A stretch of DNA of 64,000 nucleotides, from assembly GCF_018687715.1 (NCBI RefSeq), contig NC_056760.1, positions 37,896,001 to 37,960,000 of the forward strand. Reading direction: 5' to 3'. This stretch comes from Carya illinoinensis. Its lineage: Eukaryota > Streptophyta > Magnoliopsida > Fagales > Juglandaceae. Below, piece by piece: positions 1 to 11,956 of the stretch. Each line of letters starts with the position of its first letter. Position 1 is the first letter of the stretch. Made by a program: the position numbers and the translations under genes. The notes beneath the pieces are model-generated. The model was given only the letters and a program-made list of their open reading frames with translations. It made no database searches and was not told the DNA's origin.

Positions 1-530
1 CCGCCAGTTTAAGGCAATAGCCGAATAGCATGAGATTCCATCTTCCAGTATGTTGCAATTAGACATTTTGACTTAATGGAACTCTACATACATGATGTTA
101 AATGTAATGTAGAAGTACTAACCAGTGTTCAAGCAGATGGAGGCCAAGGATGAGGGCATGAGATATGCTTTATTGGAGTTAGGTGGGGGGAGAAGAGCAG
201 TGCGCCAGACACAATTGATTAGGCATGTCAGGTATTTTATTCAATTTTTTAAATTATTTTAAGACAAAACTATATGGATATTTGGAACAAGATATCCTAC
301 TGCAAACATATTCTTTGAGGGGAGCTCTTGATGCTTTTTTACTACTTGTAACAAAGTTGTGCTGACAATGTGAGTTTGTTGCATGCTATGGCTATGAGGA
401 TGGAATAAAAATATAATAAATGTTGGCGGTTTGTTGAGAAGATAAAAAGATTATTATTTATGGTTGCAATTCTTGACCCCCGATATAAGTTGGCGATTTC
501 AGAATCTTGGATTAGGTACGTCCTCAGTAA

Positions 531-1629
531 TAGGGGTGAACAATTAAGCCGCTACCCGACCCGACCCGTAAATTTCGACCCGAACCGTTGCAAATTAACC
601 GTACCGAAACAGAAAAAGTCGGAATCGGGTATTTCCATTTTACTACCCGTTTGAAACAGACCGGGTCGGGTAATTACCCGTTAACCGCATCTTATCACTA
701 ATTCTTCGAACGACGCCGTTTACAGTCCCGAATCTTCCCCTTCCCCAGTTCCCCCCCCCCCCAAATCTGCTGCTCTGCATTTTCATTCCTCCTTTCTTTC
801 GAAACCCACGACCTACGCCCAGCGGCCAGGTCTCACTTCCCTCTCTGTGACTCACCGTCTCCCAACCTCACAATCGCAACTCGCCCATCTCAGCCTCACA
901 GTCGCGAATCGGCATAATAAGTCATCGGGAAGTTCGTTTCTTCCGAAACCCACGCCCTACGCCCAGCTGCCAGGTCTCAGTTCCCTCTCTGTGATTCACC
1001 GTCTCCCAGCCTCACAATCGGGACTCGCCCATCTCAGCCTCACAGTCGCGTCGCGAATCGGCATAATCAGTCATCGGGAAGTTCGTTTCTTCCGAAACCC
1101 ACGAAAGCTTTGTCAGGTTAAAAGTTGTATTTCTCTTGAAAAAGAGAGAATACTCGAAAGGGAAAGCTTCTTGATTTTTCAAATGAAAGGTTTTTTTATT
1201 AGAAGATCAAAGCTTTCACTTATAAATTTTGAAAATTTGGAATTTATATCTAACTTACCTCAGATATGACGCACCCAATTTCGGCAACAAAATTGCAATC
1301 TGTACATTCATCGTTCATCTCATCTTCATGTTCAGCAAGAGCATTCGTAAGAACGAGTGGATCTGGGGGATATGAGATTTTGTTGGTAGAGTGGGTTTGG
1401 GAGCTTTATGGAAAGGGAAAGCTTCTCGATTCAACCGACCCCATGGAGATTTTGATCGGCAGGAAATGGAACGTTTGATGACGGAATAACCGAAACCGAC
1501 CCGAAAATTTTAAAGTCGGGTAATCGGGTAACGGAAGAGAAACGGAATGGTTCCGATCGGAACAGACTCTTTCCGGGTCGGGTCGGAACAGCCTCTTTTC
1601 GATTCGGGTCGGGTCGGCGTACAGCCCTA
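531..1629. mobile_element. Non-autonomous hAT element inserted in the hAT transposase
   Basis: The element starts TAGGGGTGAACAATTAAG and ends GCGTACAGCCCTA, so its termini are imperfect inverted repeats (TAGGGGTG against TAGGGCTG) followed on each side by GACCCG-rich subterminal repeats. It is flanked by a perfect 8-bp direct repeat, CTCAGTAA, at 523-530 and 1630-1637, as expected for hAT insertion. It has no transposase frame. The interior has a tandem duplication and an unusually GC-rich block that may be captured host sequence. Boundaries are firm because both duplication and termini agree. Confidence 0.9.
801..1102. repeat. Tandem duplication inside the hAT insertion
   Basis: The block beginning GAAACCCACG occurs at 801, 945 and 1093, giving a period of about 144-148 bp: two full copies and the start of a third. 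Each copy includes CTCACCGTCTCCCA-like and CATCTCAGCCTCACAGTCGCG sequence. The GC content is much higher than in the surrounding DNA, consistent with captured genic or promoter sequence, although I do not recognise a source. Confidence 0.75.
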
Positions 1630-2223
1630 CTCAGTAATGAGTATGCTGATAAGTTTATTACCAAGTTTAAATGCGATATTGATGATTTATATAGTTATTA
1701 CAACAATAATTGTCAATTTTCAATTGAAGGTGATAGCTCATCAAGCCCTACCGACTCGACATCTTCCTTAGATGATACACATGCACAAAGTTCAAATTTA
1801 TTGTAGTTACAAAAGTATCATCAAAACTGTGCATTGAGTAATATTATGTAGTATAAGTCTGAGCTTGAGCGTTAATTTATGGAATATGTCGAGACACGTA
1901 ATGAAATATTCTAGATATTAACTTGGTGAAAGGTGAATTTTGGCAAGTTTCTAGTCCTTTCCCAAATAGCCAGGAATGTACTAACCATTCTTATCACTAC
2001 GGTTGCCTCTAAGTCGATGTTTAGCACTGAAGGTCGTGTCTTGGATGCTTATAGGAGTTCATTGTCTCTGACCAATGTCGAGGCCCTCGTTTGCACACAA
2101 AACTGGTTAAGTTCAACGCCCATTGGAGTAGATACCGTTCATGCCGAGTGTTATATGATTGAATCGAGTAACTTCATGGTTTTAAATGAGTATTTACATA
2201 ATTGTAATGTTTTCATTATTTAA

Positions 2224-3547
2224 CTTATAATTTAATTGATTTTGTAGACCTAATTGTGAACTTTAGACTAATTGTGGATGACTGAGACAGATGCACCGTG
2301 GCCTGGAGAATCCCCTCACCCCTTTATTGGTGAGAAACTCAATACCATTATTACTATTATACAAAAATCATCAGAGTTAGAGATGGATGTGAGTTCATAA
2401 TGTGTTGTATTTTATGTCATGTATCACTTAGTTGATGGTTTAGATTTTATCATTCTAGAAGTCTATAGTTAAATGACTAAAAAAAAGATAGTGCATCTAA
2501 TCAGTAAAACTTCATGCAAGAAATCACTATCGAGTATCGAGTCGATGAGTGATCGACTCAATTACATGGATTGTTAGGGTTGATGTGAGGGGTTTTGGCT
2601 ATTTGAATCAAACCTACAACATTATTTATATTTTGGTGTTGTAAGTTTAAATTTATTGCGAATTTGTAGTTTTAAATTTAAATTTATCGTTTGCATACAT
2701 TAAATCACATATTTTTGATTTAGTCATTGTATTTAAATTTTAACTTTTTAACTTATTTTTTGTAGTATTTTATATTTTTTAATTATTTTTTATATTATTT
2801 TATCTTTTTCTTATAATATGTTTAAACAGGAATGGGCCAATAATTGGGCCTTGGTGGGCCCAAGCCCAACCTGAGCAGGATAAGCCCACATGCACTATGA
2901 TTGGAGCTTTGAACTCTGATCAAAGTTGAACTCCAACTCCAATTGGAGCCAAAGATAATTTTTACCTTTGGCTCCAATTAAAGTCGGAGGTGGACATTTC
3001 GACTCTGTCGATGTTAGAACCCACCCGTACTACTTGCGTTAATGGTGTCGGAGTTTTTTTGTCTGTGAATTCACTGCAGTTTTTTTTCCTATCCCTTGTT
3101 ACCCTAGTGTGAGATCTTTAAGATTTATGAAATGGTTCCTGTTTCGTTTTCGTGAAGCACATCTGTATTTTTTGTCTATTCTACTACATTCACAGCGTCG
3201 AATCTGGTCTGCAAGCTGCATGCATCACTACCCTAGTTTAGTGTGTCAAGAATAAACTTGCAAAGGGTTGGTTGTTATGCTAGCTAGCTACATCCATCAT
3301 ATTAAGCTAGCCGATGGCATAAAACACTTCAAAAAAGAAAGTGAGAATTCTACACATGAGATACCAAATCATCAACAATGAATCGATTGCTTAAATAACA
3401 CTCGATCCTTGATTGACAGGACAAGTACTGACTGCAACTGCAATTATATCTACTTTTCCATAAGATAGTATATATAACGGATCAATCAAAGCAATAGTAT
3501 AATTTATCAAACATGCTGTACGTAGCTAGCTAGCTTGCTTTCTGATT
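2224..3547. other. Intergenic DNA with no supported gene
   Basis: This stretch is AT-rich with no coding frame I can support. At about 2946-2975 a short inverted repeat (GGAGCCAAAG against CTTTGGCTCC) lies in a tract of repeated CCAACTCC-like words, which may be the debris of a small inverted-repeat element. The right part (about 3240-3547) is likely the 3' untranslated region and downstream flank of the minus-strand dehydrogenase. Confidence 0.5.
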
Positions 3548-6500
3548 TCAAGGTTTTGAAGTCGAATTAACCAATTTATTGCTGAAGTCCCAGAGTTTTC
3601 GAGCCAACACAGCATCCTTGGCTAACTCACTTGGTTCCATCTCATTGCAGTCCAGATAATACTTTCCAGTCACACCTTTCAGATTTGGGTGGAGTGCGAC
3701 GTAACAAGTCGTGGCTGCACCCTGTAATAAATTTAATTATTTTAATTAAAACATATTTAATTTACACATAACTCTTATAAAAATAAATCTATGAACGGAT
3801 ATATCTTGACGTCATATTTCAGTTTTAAAACACATTTTATAGATGTAATATTCTATCACATTACATGTTTGCTTTTGTAAAAAATTTTTCTAAATATCAA
3901 AAGGTATGTGGCCTGATTGACATTCCCTCTAACCTTCAAAATAGAGGTTTGGAATTCAAAACTTCTCCTTTATTAAAAAAAAAATTAAAAAAAAAAAATC
4001 AAGTCCATATAGATCTATCGTTTCTCAAATTAACTCTATTAATCCGGCCACGCACCTGGGGTACGTTCTTCCATAGGAAATAGGTGAACAACTGCAGCAA
4101 TCCTGCACGTAGGCACACATGACCAAATTATATATGCAAAAACGAAAAACTATTACACACACTACACATATATATATATACATGCATTTTATTGAGTATA
4201 TAATATTCTGTGTGTTTTGAGAGAAATAAAAAACTCTTATGTGCAATTATTGTTGCGTACTCTATTGATTTGATTGGTTACATTATCTTTTTAATATAAA
4301 ATAACTATTTTATCCAATCATATCAGTCGAGCGCGTAAATAGTACACAAAAGTAATTGTATCTAACATAATTCTTTGGGAACAGAGCGTACTCATGGTAA
4401 CAGCAGAATGCCTCATTAGGGGAGTCATTATCAGTCCTGGGTGGACTGAATTTGCTGTAATGTTTATACCTTCCTCCTGCAATTTATATATACACACCAT
4501 TTGAAGACATAAATATGTGTTCCAATGAATTAGCAAATTTCTATCAATGCGTAACATTTAGATAGGGGTTTGGTCTGAAGATATTCATATATTATATACA
4601 TATACACTATGATTACCTTAAGACGACGAGACAGCTCATTGGCATGCAATATGTTTGCTAATTTGGATTGCCCATACGCCTTTTTGTCAGAATAACTGAA
4701 ACAAATATGAGGAGCCTCTCATTATAAAAATAATTCATCATATATATTTGTTGACATTTAAGTGATCATGATCAATGTTTCTTTCGAATCCGAAGTAAAT
4801 TTTGAATATATCGTCACATTCATTAAGAGCATTCCCATACTGTATTTAATTTACATGTATATGCAAAATAGCTAATGAAATATTAAAAAAGAGCCCCATA
4901 ATTAGATTATACAAAAAATTAAAAAGCTAAGTTATATTTGAGCTAAACCTATCAACTACATTTATAATCCCTAGAGGTTAGCTAAAGTGCTAAACGAATT
5001 AGTCTTGGTGGCTCCCTCCAAGGTGCAAGGTGTAAGCTAGCTAGCTATGTTCGAATCTCACTAAGTGTAAACAATCTTTAGGAGCTATAGAATTACTCGT
5101 GATACTGTATTTGAGGGAAACTCCTTATCGAGAGCTTAAAATTAGTCAGGATGCTGTTTCTAGACACTCAATGTCAATAAAAAATATTTTTTTATTCTTT
5201 GCGTCTCTCATTCCTTTGTTCATTATTATTTTCACATATTTCTTTTAACTTGACCTTAGTTATTTAATTAGTGAACAAGAAATATTACGAAGATATTCTC
5301 ATAATATACTCTTTTTTTTTCTTTTTTTTTTATATATATATATCTTTTGATTTTGATTTTTTATGTATATATTGTGCTATATATTGTCTTTTTTTCTTTT
5401 TCTTTTTTTTTTTCTTTTGTTTTTTTGCAGAGAGAAATTTGTTTATTTCGTGCTTAAAAAACTAGAGAGGCCGGCACATATATTACAACTGAAATGTCAA
5501 ATTACAAAATGATATTATAAAAAAAATGATGAAACGGGTAGGTATAAGGTCAAAATCATATTATAAAATGAACATAATTTGAAAATTTATAATATTTATA
5601 TTCATAGTAATTAATTAATGGAGGATTTAAAGCTCACCTAACTGTTAAAGAAAGTCAAAGTTTGGACTTACGTACCCAACGCTGTCGTTGATGTTGTCAA
5701 ATCGAATCCCATGTTCGTAAGTGAGGTGGTGTGCTATTGATGACAAGTTGACTATCCTGCCCTCGATCCCCGTTGTTCTTGCTGTGTTCTTCATTTTCTC
5801 CAGCAGAAGATTTGTCAAATGAAAATGTCCTGACAAGTGAAATTGGTGCGGTTTGAATAGTTAGAGAGATGAGCTGAGATGATGAGATCATTTTTGATTA
5901 AAATTTAAAATTAAATAAAATATTATTAAAATATTTTTTTAATATTATTATTATTTTAAAATTTAAAAAATTTGAATTTTTTATTATATTTTGTATGAAA
6001 ATTTAAAAAAAATTATAATGATAAAATGAGAGATGAGATTCGAAACACTAAGCATTTCTCAATGGTTTTTCATGCTGCAAACCAAGATAATTTGTTGCAA
6101 ATTGCATCTCTATTCCATCTTCGGAAAGCTGGAAGGGGCAGAACATGACACCGGCATTGTTTCTGAAATGTGGAAAGTGTTCATTTGTCAGTTTAGAAAA
6201 GCAAACTGGGAAGAGAGAGAGAGAAAGAGAGATCACATTAAGATGTTAAGGGGAACGCCAAGAGCATTGAAGTTGGCAACAAATGCTTTAATGGAGTTCA
6301 TTGAACATAGGTCGAGCTTAAGAACATCCACACGAGCAGTTTCGATGTCTTTAAAGATTTGTTGCTTTGCTGCATTAGCAGCTTCCGTGTTCCTCGCAGC
6401 AATGATCACATGAGCTTTTCGCAGAGCCAAGACTCGTGCTGTCTCCAACCCAATTCCACTTGCCCCTCCTGTACGTATCAATTGCGAGTTCTTTCATTTG

Positions 6501-7642
6501 AATATATCCAATACAATTGCATGTACCGGCCGGCCAAAACGTCGATCGATCAAACAAACATAGTCAAAGCCTATTATCAATATATATAATTATAGGTGCA
6601 AGAAAAATATAAATTTTCATTGTTTAAACTAAAATCATTATCTTTGTCATGTCATTTTTAATATAGACGTAAATGCTTATTGATGTGTCACATCGATCTG
6701 AAAATGACGGATAATAACTAAAAAAATGATAAATAGTATTTCCCTATATGCCGACAGTTCGTAATTTGAGTTTCAATCCCAACAGCGCTATGGAAATTGA
6801 GTCACACAGCATCATGTTAAAATTTAGGGCTAAGTAAACAAAATCATGCCAAGAACACGTACACATGAATGATGTTATAAATTGCAGAAACATTTTCATG
6901 GGCAGGACATTGAATGATATGTATTATTCTCCCAAATATTAGTTTTAAAAAGGAAATTCTATATATTTTACTATTATCTTACTTACATCTCACATAATAA
7001 TATGTGACACGTTTATCACATTAAATAATTATTTATTATATGTTTATTTATCATCAAATATACCACATCATATATAATTGGATGTAAGTGAGATGACGGT
7101 GTAGTCTATAAAATTACTCATAAATTAAGGTTTTCGCCCAAAAAATTAGAAAAAACAATTGGATGTATATTGTTCTTTCGATAAACATCTTAGTACAACA
7201 ACTTCCATGGTTCTTTCGATAAATAATTTAATAAACTGTTTGAACGGACTCTCACTTTTAGGAACAATATTTTCTTTCATCCCTAAATATTATCGTTCAA
7301 ACGAGAAATTAATGTTCGAACGGTATCTTCAGTTTGGATTGTTTTATAGACAGAATTTGAATTTTGTTTCTAAAACTTTAGGAAGGAAATCCAAATTTCA
7401 TCCTTAAAAATCAAATTTGTTGCAGTGATAGGAACCCTCTAGCTTTTCTAAGATTTACCATAATAAATAACAAACATATATAGTCATAAAATGAAGGAAA
7501 GAAAGAAGAAAATGTACAGCTGACCGGTTACAATAGCAGTGAGGTTAGCGGCGTCAATGCCTTGGGTAACCTGCTCGGCAGTCGAAGCTGATCCAAACCC
7601 ACTTGATCCTGGCCTCCCTGTCATCAATGAGAAGATACCCAT
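3548..7642 (-). CDS. Short-chain dehydrogenase/reductase, TIC32-like, eight exons
   Basis: Eight exons on the minus strand join in frame: 7642-7525, 6468-6237, 6162-6083, 5829-5676, 4695-4617, 4476-4392, 4102-4056 and 3721-3548, with GT-AG introns; the total is 969 nt, 322 aa. The start is the only in-frame ATG after an upstream stop; the product begins [18 protein letters not shown]. Family motifs are present: the nucleotide-binding TGGASGIG (about residues 39-46), NNAG, and the catalytic YGQSK. The C-terminal region [22 protein letters not shown] and [11 protein letters not shown] matches plant TIC32-like proteins. TIC32 itself is described as an NADPH-dependent protein of the chloroplast inner envelope, but many relatives have unknown substrates, so I call only the family. 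No frameshift or stop is seen, so the gene looks functional. Intron 3 holds a MITE. Confidence 0.9.
5847..6048. mobile_element. MITE in intron 3 of the dehydrogenase
   Basis: This segment starts with GTTTGAATAGTTAGAG and AGATGAGCTGAGATGATGAG. It continues through an AT-rich core (AAATAAAATATTATTAAA, TTATTATATTTTGTATG) and closes with AAAATGAGAGATGAGATTCG, so its ends are imperfect inverted repeats. The same word order recurs at about 15484, 26595, 27408, 31364 and 60208, which identifies a dispersed family. It fills most of the 253-bp intron between exons 3 and 4. Confidence 0.7.
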
Positions 7643-7746
7643 TTCCTTGAAATCACTACTCGCTCCAAATAAACAAAACAAAACCCCAAACACTGCCAAC
7701 AAGAACCTCAAACGTCCTATCCTCGTGGCTACACCGGTAAGCACTT

Positions 7747-7804
7747 CTATATATAATAATCAATCATATATATATATACATGGAGAAGAGATCACAGGCT
7801 GATC

Positions 7805-7836
<32 letters not shown>
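7747..7836 (-). promoter_or_regulatory. Probable 5' leader of the dehydrogenase: CT tract and two short upstream ORFs
   Basis: On the coding strand a (CT)n tract (7803-7836) precedes two tiny overlapping frames, ATG at 7781 ending TGA at 7764 (5 codons) and ATG at 7767 ending TAG at 7747 (6 codons), all upstream of the main ATG at 7642. CT-rich leaders are common in plant genes. Whether the upstream ORFs are transcribed depends on the transcription start, which the sequence does not show. Confidence 0.4.
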
Positions 7837-7838
<2 letters not shown>

Positions 7839-8551
7839 TTTTCTTTTGAGTTTGGTCGGCTAAGGAAAAGGGTAGAGGAGCAGGGAATTAATGAATGGGT
7901 AGAGATAGAAAGGAAACGGGCCGGCCGGGGCACCATATGCATGGGACAATTATAAGGAGTTTGGAGAGTTGTAGGTAGTAAACGAAAGAAATGTGTCATA
8001 AATGGTCACCGGTGAACTGCTGTTAATAACTTAATACCCACAACGACCTTTCTACTATTATTTCCTTCCCTCGCTCTCTCCGCCCCCTTTACCCATCTTC
8101 TCTGTCTTTTTTCTAAAATAACGGTCATTAATTTCCTTTTTTTATTAGTTAGCAGTTAGCACCATCGATTGTGCATGCGGTGATCTGATAATTAAGGAAT
8201 TAGCTGTTGATTTCACCTAGGCATAGTTTAGGTTATGGCGCATTGATTTCTAATCTAAATAATAGGAAACTTTAGAATAATGGCATTGCATTCCCTAAAG
8301 TTTCCCCAACTTTTATTAGAGAATACACCTCATAATGTATATTATTTTCCCTGTGGTTTTGATCCTCCCGATCTGCAATTTTTTTTTTAATTTATTTTTA
8401 ATTTTGACTATTCTTTGAGGTTCTCATTTTTGTTTCGTGGACTTATACATGGCTAAATATGACATGTAGAGCAAATTATTGGTGCTAATAATGTGGCTTT
8501 AAGTTATGTATAGTGCGGCTATGTTAGTGGGTCTAATACATTTGTAACGGG
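7837..8551. other. Intergenic, dehydrogenase upstream region
   Basis: No coding frame is supported here. This should contain the dehydrogenase promoter (minus strand); I see no TATA box convincing enough to call. Confidence 0.4.
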
Positions 8552-9253
8552 TAGGGGTGAAAATTTTTCGGTTCGGATTAAAAAACCAATCAGACCGAAT
8601 TCACCTCTACTTAATCTAAGTCCTTGGTGTCTCCAAAATTTGATTTTTGATCTGGTCTTGGAGTGTAATTTTTTTGGACTGGATCGAAACTGACCGAATC
8701 ACTTACATATAAATTTTTTCAATATTTTTTTAATATATCATATATTTTTTAATATAATAGTTGTATAAGTTAATCATGTAATTTTATCTAATTTATTATC
8801 ACTGACTATATAAAATAATATATGCTATCAATTAACTAATATATCATATAATAAATTATATTATAATATATATTATTTTATATATGTAGATACATACTCG
8901 ACTAAAGCACTAAGTCAGTAACTATTAACATCATAAATATAATTATACTTAATTTTTTTAATTAGTTGTTACATAATCTACATTAAAGAGCTCACTTAAG
9001 TTAAATTTAAATAATTTAATTAATTTTTTGTAATAATTTATCTAGCTAAAAAAAAAAAGATAAAAAAATATGCTTGTCCCATATGGACCGAATCAAACTG
9101 AATTGGACTGATTGGACCAACCAGACTAATAGCTACCTGTCGGTCTAGTTTAGTCCTTAGGGTAATCGATCAGCTTTGAATTAGGAAAATGATGAGCCGA
9201 AATTTTCGGTTCGTGATTGCACCCCGGACCAAACCGAACAGATTACATCTCTA
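8552..9253. mobile_element. hAT-like non-autonomous element, diverged
   Basis: The left end TAGGGGTGAAAATTTTTCGG and the right end (reverse complement TAGAGATGTAATCTGTTCGG) are imperfect inverted repeats. Subterminal TTCGGTT/AACCGAA words occur at both sides. The flanks GTAACGGG (8544-8551) and GTATGGGG (9254-9261) agree at six of eight bases, consistent with a decayed 8-bp duplication. There is no coding sequence; the core is AT-rich. Confidence 0.65.
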
Positions 9254-11058
9254 GTATGGGGAGATGGTTTGGGTTTCCGGACCCCAGCACCGCCCTCAAT
9301 GGGCAGGTACCCCCTTCCAGATGCCAGGTGTGAATTGGCCCCCACAACCGTTCACCCCACTCCACCCCGCCCACCTCCCACCCACAACAAATAGATAATT
9401 GGAAAATACCAAAAAAACTCAAAACAACCAAAAAAGGAAAAAAAAAATCCACAACAAAAATATAAATTTACAAAAATTAAAAAAAAAAAAAATCCATAAC
9501 AATATATATGATTTCAAACTCTACAAAGAACCACGGTCACTAGCAGCCATTTGTGGCCGTGGCTCCCTTTGCAAACCCATGGCCATTTGTGAATGTGGTT
9601 CTAACTTCTATGACCATTGGTGCTTCAAGAAGGAGGAGAAGAAAAAGTGAAAAAGGAGCCAATGAAGAGAAGAAGAAGAGGACGTAGAAGTGAGAGGGAG
9701 AAAGAGATAGAGAGACAGCAACAAGAGAAGAAAGAGACATTGAGAGAACCATAGAAAAAAGAGGGAAAGGAAAGAAAGAAAGAGACGGTAGGAGGAGAGA
9801 GTAAAGTTTAATTTAAACCAAACCCGAAGGGCCAAAACAACATTGTTTAATTTACAAAAAGATAAAATCAAAAGTAAAAAGACGTAGTTTTATTAAAGAA
9901 AATTAATGTTTTTAAATATATATATATATAAATATTTATATGTATGTATATGTATAGATTGCATATACTCCGCAGGCAGGCTTGGATCCAACTCGCGCCC
10001 CACCCCCTGCTTTCAGCTGCATGCAGTGCCCGGCTGCCGAGCCTAATGGGAGGATAAAAAGGACCGAAGTTGAAACTCCAGTGATTGAAAAAATTTATTT
10101 TTATAAGTACAGGGAGTAATATTTAATTAAACTAGTAAAAAATATTTATTCAATAGAGGATGGTGATTATCCTCGGACATTAATACAAGAATATATGATT
10201 ATGACCCGTGGTGGACCCATGTAATATTTAGGGGTCATGGCCCCCTAAAACTTTTTGAAAAATATAAAATACCCCTTAAATTTTATACATTAATTTACAA
10301 ATATTAAAAAATACCCTCCAAAATATTTATAATTTTCATATACTTTCTAAAATTTTCTAAAATTTCAATATACCTAGAAATATCTCTCTTTCCAATTTTT
10401 TTTTTCCTTATAGTTTCAAAATTTTATTTAATTTCTATATATTATTTATTTTCAAAGATGTGGCCTCTCCAAAACTAAAATTAAAACAAATTTTAGGAGA
10501 AATAATAAACTAATTATTAGACTTCTTAATATAGAATTCAAGATAAAAATATAAAAAAAATTATTTAAGGTCGATGATCTATATAAAAAATAGTTTGTAT
10601 TTATGCTCTTATAATTTTTTAATCTCTTTTTAATTTACATAGATATTTATAGTTATAGGATGTACAAACCCCGACCATCCCTTTAAAAAAGGTAAGTAAA
10701 TTTATGACTCATACAAAAATCATTTTTTAATATGGACCACACTTTCTTTCCTTTTTTTAAATAGAGCACGTAGATTTTACATTCTCTAAAACTATATCTA
10801 TCATTATTTTTTATATAAATGTCACACAATAAATAAAAATGGACCACTCAACACAATTGCTGTTCCGTCAGTTCATATGATGTACACATAGCTTTAAGTA
10901 CCATAACGGAAAGTCACAGAGAAAAAAGAAGTGGTCTTTGTCAACAACTCTGGAACCACAGTTACACATCTGTCAGCTTCTCCAATGGGGGACCACATCC
11001 ATATTATATAACAAAGCTAATGTAATAACTACTATTGTATTCTCCAACTACCCAAAAA

Positions 11059-11061
<3 letters not shown>
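9254..11061. other. Repeat-like intergenic DNA
   Basis: A C-rich block (about 9270-9380) and a purine-rich block (about 9620-9800) look like parts of a further unclassified element. Around 10215-10250 GGGGTCATGGCCCCC-type sequence resembles termini often seen in old plant DNA transposons. No coding frame is supported; the reading frames here are low-complexity. Confidence 0.4.

Positions 11062-11152
<91 letters not shown>
11062..11152. repeat. (GA)n microsatellite, about 45 units
   Basis: This is an uninterrupted GA dinucleotide tract of 91 bases. The peptide of alternating Arg-Glu it would encode is an artefact of the repeat. Confidence 0.98.
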
Positions 11153-11153
<1 letters not shown>

Positions 11154-11734
11154 ACTAACATTATCTAATCTTAATTAGATGTTAAAATGAATAGAAAATA
11201 GATAAAATTAAGTGTCATGGAATAATCTTAGAAGTCGAATGAATGAGTCTGAAAATGTATATACGTCACAATTCTTAGCAATTAGAAAATGTAAATGTTT
11301 GTTTGGGATGCAAACTAATAAAAAAAATTAATATAATTATTTTTAGGGTACATGGCCAATGACTATATTTTCCGGCCTAAATACTCAATATTATGATTAA
11401 TTTGTACAAAGTGCAAGCTATCATGGAAATTTGGCACTAACCGTGCGTGCGTACGTTGCTGAGGTACTTTTTATATGTAAATGATACATATATTCGATCC
11501 ATAAATTTCTGACCCCTCCCAACATAACATGATATTAATGATGTCTTTGGTTTTTCCGCCCCGACCACTTTTGAGCTCAATATCATTCGAAATTCGAATT
11601 TATTATGTATTGACAACGGTCACTACCATACTGCTCGTGAGGAGTAACTATCACATTAAATGGGAAATCATGTTTAAAGACGAACCAATTTAAGCTAAGA
11701 GCTAGTGACCACTTGTCTACCCTTATTATGATCA
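11153..11734. other. Intergenic DNA with no supported gene
   Basis: AT-rich sequence between the GA tract and the copia remnant. I see no coding frame, repeat boundary or RNA gene. Confidence 0.5.
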
Positions 11735-11956
11735 TGACAAAAATAAGTTTACAGAAAAATTGCATCATTCTATTGCATTCGACAGTCTAAAATGGACTGC
11801 TATATACAAGTTTACAAGAGTAAATCAAGCTCCTAAATTACTAGAAAATAAAAATGAAGATCTCAACTAATTCCCTTAATTAAAGGGTTACAAATCACCT
11901 ATATACAAGGAAGTATATCTCTCAATTTCTAAAATTAAGCTAATGTAATCTTAACA
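11735..11956 (-). repeat. Copia-family LTR, minus orientation (left arm of fold-back)
   Basis: Read on the minus strand the segment begins TGTTAAGATTACATTAGC and ends in TCA, directly preceded by the polypurine tract TTGAGGGGGAG. It is a close reverse-complement copy of 13642-13864. No 5-bp target duplication is evident at its outer edge. Confidence 0.85.

Larger units (their letters stand above)
280..2223 (+). pseudogene. hAT-family transposase remnant (RICESLEEPER-like)
   Basis: The translation from 460 contains LDPRYKL, the signature of the central region of plant hAT transposases, and 1933-2223 carries the C-terminal hAT dimerisation domain (LSQIARNVLTI, then VASKSMFSTEGRVLDAYRSS). Upstream, 285-450 has YPTANIFFEGALDA-like sequence in another frame with stops. 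Several stops lie between 1800 and 1930, and a 1.1-kb element splits the frame at 531-1629. No BED zinc finger or catalytic N-terminal half is visible, so this is a 5'-truncated pseudogene. Removing the inserted element and one copy of its target duplication makes the frame read through to a stop at about 1805, so the insertion hit a frame that was still open locally. Family assignment is secure; the exact left limit is not. Confidence 0.85.

Noticed and set aside
7525..7744. Longer dehydrogenase N-terminus starting upstream of 7642
   Set aside because: The extension opens with GTG, not ATG, and an in-frame TGA lies just upstream; the ATG at 7642 fits the family start MGIFS.
10938..11168. Long Arg-Glu repeat open frame
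   Set aside because: It is only the translation of a (GA)n microsatellite.
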